From: Frigoribacterium sp. PhB24
GTDB lineage: Bacteria > Actinomycetota > Actinomycetes > Actinomycetales > Microbacteriaceae
Assembly (NCBI RefSeq): GCF_003755185.1
Contig: NZ_RKIC01000010.1
Span: forward strand, 310,001-374,000
Direction: 5' to 3'
Length of the DNA: 64,000 nt
The notes beneath the pieces were generated by a model. It saw only the letters and a list, made by a program, of their open reading frames with translations, was not told the origin of the DNA and made no database searches. The position numbers and the translations under genes were made by a program. This document shows, piece by piece, positions 54,908 to 63,262 of this stretch. How positions within the stretch are numbered: the first letter of the stretch is position 1; each line of letters opens with the position of its first letter.

Positions 54908-55921
54908 ATGGCCGAGAGCTCCCGCCCCGTCACCCTGTTCACCGGCCAGTGGGCCGACCTGCCGTTCGAGGAGGTCGCGGCACTCGCGGCCGGCTGGGGG
55001 TACGACGGCCTCGAGATCGCGGCCTCGGGCGACCACCTCGACCTCGAGCGCGCAGACCAGGACGACGCGTACCTGCGTTCGCGGCTCGACGTGCTCGAAC
55101 GGCATGGGCTGGGGGTCTGGGCGATCTCGAACCACCTGACGGGTCAGGCGGTCTGCGACGACCCGATCGACTTCCGTCACCAGGCGATCGTGCGACCGTC
55201 CACCTGGGGCGACGGCGACCCCGAAGGCGTCCGACAGCGTGCGGCGGACGACATGAAGCGGGCGGCACGCGTCGCCCGCAAGATGGGCGTCGACACCGTC
55301 GTCGGCTTCACCGGCTCGAAGATCTGGCCGTACGTCGCGATGTTCCCGCCGGTGCCCGCGAGCGTGATCGACGCCGGCTACCAGGACTTCGCCGACCGAT
55401 GGAACCCCATCCTCGACGTGTTCGACGCCGAGGGCGTCCGGTTCGCCCACGAGGTGCATCCGAGCGAGATCGCCTACGACCACTGGACGAGCGTCCGAGC
55501 CCTCGAGGCCATCGAGCACCGCTCGGCGTTCGGCTTCAACTGGGACCCCTCGCACATGCTCTGGCAGGGCGTCGACACCGTGTCGTTCATCACCGACTTC
55601 GCCGACCGGATCCTCCACGTCGACTGCAAGGACACCCGCATCAAGCCGCCCACCGGGCGGTCGGGCGTGCTCGGCTCGCACCTGCCCTGGGGCGACCCCC
55701 GCCGCGGCTGGGACTTCGTCTCGACCGGGCACGGCGACATGGACTGGGAGGACGCCTTCCGCGCCCTCGACGCCATCGGCTACGACGGCCCGATCTCGAT
55801 CGAGTGGGAGGACGCCGGCATGGACCGGCTGCACGGCGCCCCCGAGGCCTTGGCCTACATCCGATCGCTGCTCTGGAAACGGCCGAGCGCCTCCTTCGAC
55901 GCCGCGTTCTCGAACCAGTGA
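54908..55921 (+). CDS. Sugar phosphate isomerase/epimerase family protein, second copy
   Basis: 337-residue TIM barrel, longer than the copy at 48375. Metal-site regions: GYDGLEIAASGDHLD, RFAHEVHPSEIAYD, FGFNWDPSHMLWQGVD, LHVDCKDT and PISIEWEDAG. The layout is typical of members annotated as sugar isomerases in Gfo/Idh clusters. Shine-Dalgarno GAGAAGGAA. Confidence 0.9.
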   Translation: MAESSRPVTLFTGQWADLPFEEVAALAAGWGYDGLEIAASGDHLDLERADQDDAYLRSRLDVLERHGLGVWAISNHLTGQAVCDDPIDFRHQAIVRPSTWGDGDPEGVRQRAADDMKRAARVARKMGVDTVVGFTGSKIWPYVAMFPPVPASVIDAGYQDFADRWNPILDVFDAEGVRFAHEVHPSEIAYDHWTSVRALEAIEHRSAFGFNWDPSHMLWQGVDTVSFITDFADRILHVDCKDTRIKPPTGRSGVLGSHLPWGDPRRGWDFVSTGHGDMDWEDAFRALDAIGYDGPISIEWEDAGMDRLHGAPEALAYIRSLLWKRPSASFDAAFSNQ

Positions 55922-55936
55922 CGGCAGACTGAACCC

Positions 55937-56902
55937 ATGCCCCGAACCCTGTCGACCGGCCAACGGAGCCGCCTGCTCGTCGTCGACCCCGCGACCGGTG
56001 CCACCGAGGTCGTCCTCGAGAGCACCCGCCTGCTGGTCGAGGCCCCGAACTGGAGCCCCGACGGCCGCTGGCTCGTCGTGAACGGCGACGGCCTGCTCTG
56101 GCGCCTGCCCGCCGAGGCGCGAGGCGTCGACGAGACGGCCCTCGAGCCGGTGCCGATGGGCGACGTCCCCGAGATCAACAACGACCACGTCATCGCCCCC
56201 GACCAGGGCGCCGTCGTCGTGAGCGCCCGCGACGGCCACCTGTACGAGGTGCCGTGGGACGGCGTCTCGCCGGGCGGCACCGCCCGCCGCGTGACGCGCG
56301 ACCACCCCGTCGGTCGAAACCACAAGAACTACCTGCACGGCGTCTCGCCCGACGGCGCGACGCTCAGCGTGATCGTCGGTGCGCTTCCGGGGCCGGTCGA
56401 CGACCCGGACGACCAGGAGGCGCGGGCCGGCTGGCGCACGAACGTCGCCCTGGTCTCGCTCGCCGACGGCGCGACCACGCCGGTGACCGACGACGAGCAT
56501 CCCGACGACGGGGCCGAGATCTCTCCCGACGGCGCCTGGTTGTGGTCGAACTCGGAGCGCGCCTCCTCGGGGGTCGCCGGTCACGCCCAGCTCTTCCGCA
56601 GCCGGCTCGACGGCGACGACGTGGTGCAGGTGACCGACGACGAGCGCGTCAACTGGTTCCCGCACGTGTCGCCCGACTCGTCGACCCTGCTCTGGGTGTC
56701 GTTCGAGCCCGGCACGCGCGGCCATCCAGAGGACCGCGAGGTCGTGCTGCGCACCCTGCCGTTGGGCCCCGACGGCCTGCCCGTGCCGGGCTCGACGCCG
56801 CAGGACGTCCTCGCCCTGTTCGGCGGCCAGGGCACGATCAACGTGCCCTGCTGGGCCCCCGACTCGACCCGCTTCGCCTGCGCCGACTACCCGCTCGCCT
56901 GA
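55937..56902 (+). CDS. TolB-like beta-propeller protein (PD40 repeats)
   Basis: 321 residues without a signal peptide. Repeats of the PD40/WD40-like type are visible: [72 protein letters not shown]. Probably a six- or seven-bladed propeller. Sits 15 bp after the isomerase and ends the cluster. Role unknown; a cytoplasmic sugar-processing or binding role is inferred only from context. Two motif copies (56415, 56558) lie in the gene. Confidence 0.82.
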   Translation: MPRTLSTGQRSRLLVVDPATGATEVVLESTRLLVEAPNWSPDGRWLVVNGDGLLWRLPAEARGVDETALEPVPMGDVPEINNDHVIAPDQGAVVVSARDGHLYEVPWDGVSPGGTARRVTRDHPVGRNHKNYLHGVSPDGATLSVIVGALPGPVDDPDDQEARAGWRTNVALVSLADGATTPVTDDEHPDDGAEISPDGAWLWSNSERASSGVAGHAQLFRSRLDGDDVVQVTDDERVNWFPHVSPDSSTLLWVSFEPGTRGHPEDREVVLRTLPLGPDGLPVPGSTPQDVLALFGGQGTINVPCWAPDSTRFACADYPLA

Positions 56903-56929
56903 CGCGGGGGACCACGCCGGGCAGGCGCT

Positions 56930-56946
56930 CCGCCCGCGCCGGGCGG
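56930..56946. terminator. Bidirectional stem-loop between convergent genes
   Basis: CCGCCCG pairs with CGGGCGG around a 3-nt loop in the 48-bp gap between the propeller gene and the ABC ATPase gene. Confidence 0.6.
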
Positions 56947-56950
56947 ACGG

Positions 56951-57733
56951 TCAGATCTCGGTCACCCGGCCGCCCTCGAGGCGCAGCCGACGCTCGGCGC
57001 GCCTCGCCACGGCCGAGTCGTGCGTGACGACGACGAGGGTCAGTCCGCGCTCGCGCCAGACGCCTTCGAGCAGGTCCATGATCTCGTCGCGGGTCGCCTC
57101 GTCGAGCGAGCCCGTGGGCTCGTCGGCCAGCAGCACGGTGGGCTCTTTCACCAGGGCGCGCGCGATCGCGACGCGCTGCTGCTGCCCGCCCGAGAGCTCG
57201 ACCGGCAGGTGGTCGGCGCGCTCGGCCAGGCCGACGGACGCGAGCGCCGCCGCCGCACGACGTCGCCGCTCGTCGCGCGGCACGGAGCCGTCGGCGAACG
57301 CCGTCTCGACGTTCTCGGCCGCGGTCAGCGTCGGGATCAGGTTGAACCCCTGGAACACGAAGCCGATCTCGCGACCCCTGGCGGCGGCGAGGGCGTGGTC
57401 GCCGGCCCCCGAGAGATCCGTCTCGCCGAGCCGCACGGTGCCGCTCGTCGGCCGGTCGAGGGCGCCGAGCATCTGCAGCAGCGTCGACTTGCCGCCGCCG
57501 GTCGGCCCCTGGATCGCGACCATCTGGCCGGCCGGGATCTCGAGCGTGACGCCGGCCAGCGCGGTCACGGTCTTCTTCTTCTGCGAGTACGTCTTGACGA
57601 CGTCGGTGAGGCTGTACATCGGTCGGGGCCCTTCGGGTGCGTGCGGCGCGGTGGGGGAGTGCTGGTCGGAGGGGGACGAGGAGGCGCGGGTCGCGTCGAC
57701 CACGTCGGTCGCCGCCCCCTCGACACGGCTCAC
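56951..57733 (-). CDS. ABC transporter ATP-binding protein (MacB/LolD type)
   Basis: Walker [11 protein letters not shown]-loop [19 protein letters not shown], signature [15 protein letters not shown], Walker [15 protein letters not shown]-loop [11 protein letters not shown] 57733 overlaps the permease stop by four bases and gives 260 residues; the first 38 residues have coding-like third positions (about 90 percent G/C). ATG 57619 ([11 protein letters not shown]) gives the usual family length of 222 and is the alternative. The extension includes RASSS from an AGGAGGCGCG copy. Confidence 0.9.
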   Translation of the reverse strand: MSRVEGAATDVVDATRASSSPSDQHSPTAPHAPEGPRPMYSLTDVVKTYSQKKKTVTALAGVTLEIPAGQMVAIQGPTGGGKSTLLQMLGALDRPTSGTVRLGETDLSGAGDHALAAARGREIGFVFQGFNLIPTLTAAENVETAFADGSVPRDERRRRAAAALASVGLAERADHLPVELSGGQQQRVAIARALVKEPTVLLADEPTGSLDEATRDEIMDLLEGVWRERGLTLVVVTHDSAVARRAERRLRLEGGRVTEI

Positions 57734-59289
57734 GCGACGCTCCGCAGGGCCTCGGCCGGACGCAACCGCGAGGCGCGCCAACCGCCGATCGCCCCGGCGA
57801 GGAGGCCGCCGAGGACGGCGAGTCCCACGGCGATCAAGATGATCGGGAGCGTGACCGGGACGTGCAGGGCGATGTCGGTCGTGGCCTGGGCCACCTGTTG
57901 ACCGAAGCCTCCGCCGGTGCCCGCGGCCGCGCCTCCGTCGATCGCCGAGCCCGCCGCCGCCGTCGCGGCACCGCCGGGCAGGCCGCCGGGACCACCGGCC
58001 CCGGGGCCCGACGAGGTCGCGGCCGAAGCCGAGAGGGTCGGGGCGATCGCGTTGACGACCACGATGCCGAGCAGGCCGACGGCCACGCCGGCGACGCCGC
58101 CGATCACGCCCTGCACGAGCGACTCGCCGGCCACCTGGCGGGTGATGCGGGCGTTGCTCCAGCCGATGGCCTTGAGCGTGCCGAACTCGCGGGTGCGGCG
58201 GCCGACGCCCGAGACGGTGAACAGGGTCGCGATGGCGAACGCCGCGACCAGCACGATGACCGAGAGCCAGGTGCCGAGGTTCGAGACCAGGCCCGAAGCG
58301 GTCGACAGCGAGCCCGAGACGCTCGACGCGAGGTCGGACTGCGTGCTGACGGTCGCGTCGGGCAGGGCGGCCCCGAGGTCGGTCTTCAGCGACTCGACGT
58401 CGCTCGCGCTCGCGGCCGTGACGTAGACGCTGCTGATCTGGTCGGTCAGGCCGCTGACGGTCTGCGCCGTGTCGAGCGGGACGTACGTGTCGCTCGCGGT
58501 CGCCGCGTCGGACGAGGTGGACGCCACGATGCCGATCACGGTGAAGTCGGTGCCGCCGATGGCGAGGGTGTCGCCGGTGGAGAGGTCGGCGCTCGTGGCG
58601 TAGGACCGGTCGAGCACGACCACGTCCTCGCCGGCGTCGTCGGCGGTGAAGGTGCGGCCGTCGGCCAACGTGACGCTGGTGAGCGGACCGACCGCGTCCG
58701 CGGCCACGTCGATGCCCTCGACCGCGAACTGGTCGACGTCGAACGAGCTGCCGCCCGCGCCGTCGGCTCCGCCGCTGGGCGGGGCCTGCTCTGCGGTGCC
58801 CGTGTCGGTTCCGGTACCTGAGCCGGGGGCCGTGCCCGCGCCTCCGGAACCGCCCTGGGCGACGTCCGGCAACGTGCCCGAGAAGCTGGAGGCCTGCAGG
58901 CTGAGGGTCGCGGTCGCGGCGGAGACGCCGTCGACTCCCTCGACCGTGGCGAGCGTCGAGGCAGCGAAGGTGGCCGTGCCGCGCGCGGCCGAGAGCGTGC
59001 TCTGCGAGACCTCGGTGCTGCCGCCTTCCGTGCTGCCGTCGCCCGAGCCGAAGGCGAACTGCCGGCCGGGGCCGCCTCCGTCGGTTCCGGGCTCGGCGGA
59101 CTGCGTGATGGTCACGTCGGTGCCGACGCCGTAGACGGACTCGAGCACGGACGACTGGGCGTTCCGCACGCCGGCGGCGACACCGTTGACGATGATGACG
59201 AGAGCGATCGCGAGCGCCATGCCGATGGCGATGACGACGGTCTGCTTGCGCCTGTTGCCGAGTTCTCGGCGCAGGTAGGTGAAGAACAT
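57730..59289 (-). CDS. MacB/FtsX-type ABC transporter permease
   Basis: 519 residues: N-terminal membrane segment ([22 protein letters not shown]), an extracytoplasmic MacB-type domain, and three C-terminal membrane segments with the FtsX pattern [25 protein letters not shown]. Two Gly/Ser/Thr/Pro-rich linkers stand out (~145-185 in the external domain; ~420-465 between the last two membrane segments). Likely exports or mechanically acts on an envelope substrate. Divergent from the OmpR-type regulator, which probably controls it. Confidence 0.9.
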   Translation of the reverse strand: MFFTYLRRELGNRRKQTVVIAIGMALAIALVIIVNGVAAGVRNAQSSVLESVYGVGTDVTITQSAEPGTDGGGPGRQFAFGSGDGSTEGGSTEVSQSTLSAARGTATFAASTLATVEGVDGVSAATATLSLQASSFSGTLPDVAQGGSGGAGTAPGSGTGTDTGTAEQAPPSGGADGAGGSSFDVDQFAVEGIDVAADAVGPLTSVTLADGRTFTADDAGEDVVVLDRSYATSADLSTGDTLAIGGTDFTVIGIVASTSSDAATASDTYVPLDTAQTVSGLTDQISSVYVTAASASDVESLKTDLGAALPDATVSTQSDLASSVSGSLSTASGLVSNLGTWLSVIVLVAAFAIATLFTVSGVGRRTREFGTLKAIGWSNARITRQVAGESLVQGVIGGVAGVAVGLLGIVVVNAIAPTLSASAATSSGPGAGGPGGLPGGAATAAAGSAIDGGAAAGTGGGFGQQVAQATTDIALHVPVTLPIILIAVGLAVLGGLLAGAIGGWRASRLRPAEALRSVA

Positions 59290-59467
59290 GGGTGGGGGTC
59301 TCCTTGGCTGGGGCGGTGCCGGGCCGTCGGGCCTGCCGCCGGAGCGAACCTAGGGACGGCCCCGATGAGGCCCCGATCGATCGGCTATGAAGCGTCGATG
59401 AGACATGTGCAGCCCGCTCATCGGTCGAACACAGTCGATTCATAGGAATGCCTCGATACTAGGAAAG
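59290..59467. promoter_or_regulatory. Divergent control region of the MacB exporter and the two-component system
   Basis: Contains nested inverted repeats: CTATGAA (59385-59391) with TTCATAG (59439-59445), and CGATGAG (59396-59402) with CTCATCG (59417-59423). AT-richer than its surroundings. Likely binding sites for the adjacent OmpR-type regulator. Confidence 0.5.
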
Positions 59468-60214
59468 GTGACCACAACGACCCCCGCCACCGCCTCGGCC
59501 CCGCGCCTCACCCGCGCCGACGGAACACCCCTGCGCGTCCTCGTCGTCGACGACGAGAACAGCCTCACCGACCTGCTCTCGATGGCCCTGCGCTACGAGG
59601 GCTGGGACGTCAAGGCCGCCTCCGACGGCCAGGCGGCGCTCGCCACGGCCCGCGAGTTCAAGCCCGACGCGATCGTGCTCGACTGGATGCTGCCCGACAT
59701 CGACGGCATCCAGGTGCTGGGCCGGCTGCGGTCGAGCGGCGACGACACCCCGATCCTGTTCCTCACCGCCAAGGACAGCGTCGAAGACCGCGTGTCGGGC
59801 CTCACCGCAGGCGGCGACGATTACGTCACCAAGCCGTTCTCGCTCGAAGAGGTCGTCGCCCGACTGCGCGGTCTGATCCGCCGGTCGGCCTCGGCCGTCA
59901 GCGAGGCGGGCGACTCGCGCATCGTCGTCGGCGACCTCGTGCTCGACGAGGAGAGCTACGAGGTGACCCGCTCCGGTCGCGAGATCGAGCTGACCGCGAC
60001 CGAGTTCGAGTTGTTGCGCTTCCTGATGCGCAACCCGCGCCGGGTATTGAGCAAGGCGCAGATCCTCGACCGGGTCTGGAGCTACGACTTCGGCGGCAAG
60101 TCGAGCGTCGTCGAGATCTACATCTCGTACCTGCGCAAGAAGATCGACGTCGGCGAGGAGCCGATGATCCACACCGTGCGCGGCGTGGGTTACGTCATCA
60201 AGCCCACGTCGTGA
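59468..60214 (+). CDS. OmpR/PhoB-family response regulator
   Basis: 248 residues: receiver with acidic pair VVDDEN, phospho-Asp in IVLDWMLPDIDG, and FLTAKDSVEDRVSGL plus DDYVTKPFS; C-terminal winged helix ending VEIYISYLRKKID and IHTVRGVGYVIKP. GTG at 59468 directly after AGGAAAG; spacing is tight. Overlaps the kinase gene (GTGA). Confidence 0.93.
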   Translation: MTTTTPATASAPRLTRADGTPLRVLVVDDENSLTDLLSMALRYEGWDVKAASDGQAALATAREFKPDAIVLDWMLPDIDGIQVLGRLRSSGDDTPILFLTAKDSVEDRVSGLTAGGDDYVTKPFSLEEVVARLRGLIRRSASAVSEAGDSRIVVGDLVLDEESYEVTRSGREIELTATEFELLRFLMRNPRRVLSKAQILDRVWSYDFGGKSSVVEIYISYLRKKIDVGEEPMIHTVRGVGYVIKPTS

Positions 60215-61818
60215 GCGATGCCCTGCCCGCCCGGGTGGGCTCGCGCCTCCGTGGTCTCGTCAGACGGGCGCCCGGGCTCGCCGGGCCGCTCACGCTGCGC
60301 AACCGCCTGATCCTCAGCATCGTCGCACTCGTCGTGCTGCTGACCATCGTGATCGGTTCGGTGAGCGTGTTCGTCCTGCAGGCGTCGTTGATGCGTCAGC
60401 TCGACGACGAACTCCAGGGGGCGACCGGTCGCTCGGTGCCCATGGTGAACGCGCAGGGCTCGACGTCGAGGCCGAACCTGACCCCCGACGACGACGACCT
60501 GTCGGGGCCGCGGCAGTCACCCGGCACCTTCACGGCCGTCGTCGTCAACGGGATCGTGGTCGACGCCTACCGGGTCGAGCAGTCGGGGCAGGTCGTGACC
60601 CCGCGCCTGACCGACGAGCTGACCTCGGCCGTGACGACGGTGGCCGGGTCGACCGAGCCCGAGACCGTCTCGCTGGGGACGGCTCTGGGCTCGTACCGGG
60701 TGGAGTCGCTCGCGGTCGGCTATCGGCAGCCCACCACGTCGGGGTCGTTCACGACGACGCCGGCCTACCTCGTGGTCGGTCTGCCGACGAGCAGCGTCGA
60801 CCGCACCATCACGGTCATGGTGATCACGATCCTCGCCGTGACCCTCATCGGCCTCGCCATCGCCATCGCCGTGGCCTACGGCGTCGTGCGCAGCGCCCTG
60901 CGTCCCCTCGAGCGCATGTCCGACACGGCCCTGCGGGTCGCCGAACTGCCCCTCGATCGCGGCGAGGTCGCGCTGGCGGAACGCGTCCACGAGGCCGACG
61001 CCGACACCCGCACCGAGGTCGGCCGCGTCGGCGCCTCGCTCAACCGCATGCTGGGGCACGTGGCGGCTGCCCTCGAAGCCCGTCAGCAGAGCGAGAACAA
61101 GGTACGGCAGTTCGTCGCCGACGCCTCGCACGAGCTGCGCACACCGCTCGCGTCGGTGCGCGGCTACGCCGAACTCACCCGCCGCATGAACACCGGTCTG
61201 CCCGACGACGTGGTCTACGCCATGGGCCGCATCGAGTCGGAGTCGCTGCGGATGACCTCGCTCGTCGAGGACCTCCTGCTGCTCGCCCGCCTCGACGAAG
61301 GACGCGACCTCGTCACGGGCGACGTCGACCTCACGCGGGTCGTGCTCGACACGGTCAACGACGCCCACGTTGCCGGGCCGACGCACGACGTCGACGTCTA
61401 CGTGCCCGACGAGCCCGTGACGGTGTCGGGTGACGCGATGCGCCTGCACCAGATCGTCGCGAACCTGTTGACGAACGCACGCACCCACACGCCCGACGGC
61501 ACGCACGTGCACGTCTCGCTCACGGTCGACGACGCCTCGGGGCGGGCCGTCGTCTCGGTCGCCGACGACGGGCCGGGGATCGACCCGACCGTGCTGCCGG
61601 TGCTCTTCGAGCGGTTCGCCCGCGCCGACAGCTCACGGTCACGAACGGTCGGCTCGACCGGTCTCGGCCTGGCGATCGTCCAGGCCGTCGTCCAGTCCCA
61701 CGGCGGGACCGTCGACGTCGAGAGCTCGACCGAGGGGGCGACCTTCACGGTCCGCCTGCCGCTGACGGCTCCCGTCGACGTGGCCGCTCGAGGAGGCGAG
61801 GAGGCGCGACTTGCGTGA
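60211..61818 (+). CDS. Sensor histidine kinase (HisKA type, with HAMP)
   Basis: 535 residues: membrane segments ~32-54 and ~200-225 flank a ~145-residue extracytoplasmic sensor region, then HAMP, H-box FVADASHELRTPLASVRGYAE, N-box IVANLLTNARTHTP, G-boxes ADDGPGIDP and GSTGLGLAIVQAVV. The C-terminal RGGEEARLA is encoded by a doubled AGGAGGCG motif, and its stop codon lies in the loop of a motif inverted repeat. Confidence 0.94.
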   Translation: MSDALPARVGSRLRGLVRRAPGLAGPLTLRNRLILSIVALVVLLTIVIGSVSVFVLQASLMRQLDDELQGATGRSVPMVNAQGSTSRPNLTPDDDDLSGPRQSPGTFTAVVVNGIVVDAYRVEQSGQVVTPRLTDELTSAVTTVAGSTEPETVSLGTALGSYRVESLAVGYRQPTTSGSFTTTPAYLVVGLPTSSVDRTITVMVITILAVTLIGLAIAIAVAYGVVRSALRPLERMSDTALRVAELPLDRGEVALAERVHEADADTRTEVGRVGASLNRMLGHVAAALEARQQSENKVRQFVADASHELRTPLASVRGYAELTRRMNTGLPDDVVYAMGRIESESLRMTSLVEDLLLLARLDEGRDLVTGDVDLTRVVLDTVNDAHVAGPTHDVDVYVPDEPVTVSGDAMRLHQIVANLLTNARTHTPDGTHVHVSLTVDDASGRAVVSVADDGPGIDPTVLPVLFERFARADSSRSRTVGSTGLGLAIVQAVVQSHGGTVDVESSTEGATFTVRLPLTAPVDVAARGGEEARLA

Positions 61819-61829
61819 GCGCGCCTCCT
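61799..61829. terminator. Motif inverted repeat across the kinase stop codon
   Basis: AGGAGGCGCG (61799-61808) and CGCGCCTCCT (61820-61829) are exact inverted copies around an 11-nt loop holding the TGA stop and the rplJ -35 hexamer. As RNA it could end the kinase transcript; as DNA it overlaps the rplJ promoter. Confidence 0.6.
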
Positions 61830-61840
61830 GCGTCTACTCT
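61811..61840 (+). promoter_or_regulatory. Promoter of rplJ-rplL
   Basis: TTGCGT (61811-61816) and TACTCT (61835-61840), spacing 18 nt. Transcription would begin near 61847, giving a ~218-nt leader. Confidence 0.65.
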
Positions 61841-61846
61841 GTACGA

Positions 61847-62064
61847 AGCCCAAGACCGCCGGTTGTGCTCGTCTGCTCGCAGACGGGTGCCGAAGGTTCT
61901 CGAGAGAGAGCGACCAGCGCAGGTGTGTGAAGTCGTTCCTCTTCTCGAAGAGATCCAGCTCCGTGCGCTTGCGCCGGAGCTTTTTTCATTGGTGCGGCAT
62001 CGGTCTCGGTGCGGCCGAGTCGAGCGCCAGGGGGCTGCCGGCACACCCACGTTTTAGGAGAGCC
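61847..62064 (+). ncRNA. rplJ leader (L10-leader-like) with attenuator hairpin
   Basis: The long structured leader includes CAAGACCGCCGGTT, similar to the L10-leader core, where L10(L12)4 binds its own mRNA. Downstream, AGCTCCG (61957-61963) pairs with CGGAGCT (61975-61981), extended by GCGC/GCGC, and is followed by six T residues (61981-61986), a textbook intrinsic terminator about 80 nt before the rplJ ATG. Attenuation by L10 binding is inferred. Confidence 0.7.
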
Positions 62065-62580
62065 ATGGCGAACAAGGAAGCATCGGTCGCCGAGCTCACG
62101 GGGAACTTCCGTGACTCGAACGCCGTTCTGCTCACCGAGTACCGCGGTCTCACTGTTGCCGAGCTGAAAGAGCTCCGCAAGTCCATCAGTGCAGACGCGA
62201 CGTACGCCGTGGTGAAGAACACGCTCAGCAAGATCGCGGCGAACAACGCCGGAATCAGCTCGTTCGACGACGAACTCGTCGGACCGTCTGCGATCGCCTT
62301 CGTGCACGGTGACCCTGTCGCCGTCGCCAAGGGCCTGCGTGACTTCGCCAAGGCACACCCCGCTCTGATCGTGAAGAACGGTTACTTCGACGGTAACCCT
62401 CTCTCGGCAGACGAGGTCAACAAGCTCGCCGATCTCGAGTCCCGAGAGGTGCTGCTGGGCAAACTGGCCGGCGCCTTCAAGGCCTCGCTGTTCGGTGCTG
62501 CCTACCTGTTCCAGGCTCCGCTCTCGCAGGCCGTCCGCACGGTCGAAGCGCTGCGCGCGAAGCAGGACGCCGACAGCTAG
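62065..62580 (+). CDS. rplJ: 50S ribosomal protein L10
   Basis: 171-residue stalk-base protein: [49 protein letters not shown]. Binds L7/L12 dimers through its C-terminal helix and 23S rRNA through its N-terminal domain. Shine-Dalgarno TAGGAGAG. Confidence 0.97.
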   Translation: MANKEASVAELTGNFRDSNAVLLTEYRGLTVAELKELRKSISADATYAVVKNTLSKIAANNAGISSFDDELVGPSAIAFVHGDPVAVAKGLRDFAKAHPALIVKNGYFDGNPLSADEVNKLADLESREVLLGKLAGAFKASLFGAAYLFQAPLSQAVRTVEALRAKQDADS

Positions 62581-62628
62581 CAGCTGTCGCACCAACCCCC
62601 ACTTCAGCTACACAACAAGGAGAAAATC

Positions 62629-63012
62629 ATGGCGAAGCTCACGCAGGACGAACTGATCGAGGCTTTCAAGGAGCTCACGCTCATCGAGCTCAGCGAGTTC
62701 GTGAAGAAGTTCGAAGAGGTCTTCGAGGTCACCGCTGCTGCCCCCGTGGCCGCCGCCGGTGCCGCCGGCCCCGCCGCCCCCGCCGAAGAGGTCGAGGAGA
62801 AGGACTCCTTCGACGTCGTCCTCGAGGCTGCCGGCGACAAGAAGATCCAGGTCATCAAAGAGGTCCGTGCGCTCACCAGCCTCGGCCTGGGCGAGGCCAA
62901 GGCCGTCGTCGACGGTGCCCCCAGCACCGTCCTCGAGGGTGCGAACAAGGAAGCCGCCGAGAAGGCCAAGGCTCAGCTCGAGGCCGCCGGCGCCACGATC
63001 ACCCTCAAGTAG
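62629..63012 (+). CDS. rplL: 50S ribosomal protein L7/L12
   Basis: 127 residues: N-terminal dimerisation helix, Ala-rich hinge ([19 protein letters not shown]) and C-terminal domain [21 protein letters not shown] that recruits translation factors. Shine-Dalgarno AAGGAGA. Followed by a terminator. Confidence 0.98.
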   Translation: MAKLTQDELIEAFKELTLIELSEFVKKFEEVFEVTAAAPVAAAGAAGPAAPAEEVEEKDSFDVVLEAAGDKKIQVIKEVRALTSLGLGEAKAVVDGAPSTVLEGANKEAAEKAKAQLEAAGATITLK

Positions 63013-63070
63013 TCGGCGGGCCCTCGCGGCCCTCTGCGCTTGAGCGGCTCGTCCGCTCAGCTCCACACGG

Positions 63071-63098
63071 AAGGCGCCACCCCTCGGGGTGGCGCCTT
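63071..63098 (+). terminator. Terminator after rplL
   Basis: AAGGCGCCACCC pairs with GGGTGGCGCCTT around a CTCG loop, followed by TTC. 58 nt after the rplL stop. Separates rplJL from the expected downstream rpoB region, which is not in this window. Confidence 0.88.
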
Positions 63099-63150
63099 TC
63101 GTCGTTCACGCGCGTGTCCTGCCGAGGTGCGTCGCCGGTCCGTCGTGCGC

Positions 63151-63262
63151 CGCGCCTCCTCGGGTGTTCGGCGGGTTCCCGTCGTCGGTGGCGGGTCGGC
63201 GCCGACCCGCCGGGGGAGACGCGAACCCGCCGACCACGCGATGGCGGTGGTCAGGAGGCGCG
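63151..63262. repeat. Nested inverted repeats between rplL and the APC permease gene
   Basis: Three perfect inverted pairs are nested: CGCGCCTCCT/AGGAGGCGCG (63151-63160, 63253-63262), CGGCGGGTTC/GAACCCGCCG (63169-63178, 63223-63232) and GGCGGGTCG/CGACCCGCC (63190-63198, 63203-63211, 4-nt loop). The inner pairs would terminate the permease transcript; the outer right arm covers the permease's last codons. Confidence 0.75.

Noticed and set aside
48375-56902. Myo-inositol catabolic (iol) operon
   Set aside because: IolC kinase, IolD, IolE and IolB-like proteins are not seen; only the dehydrogenase and TIM-barrel folds match.
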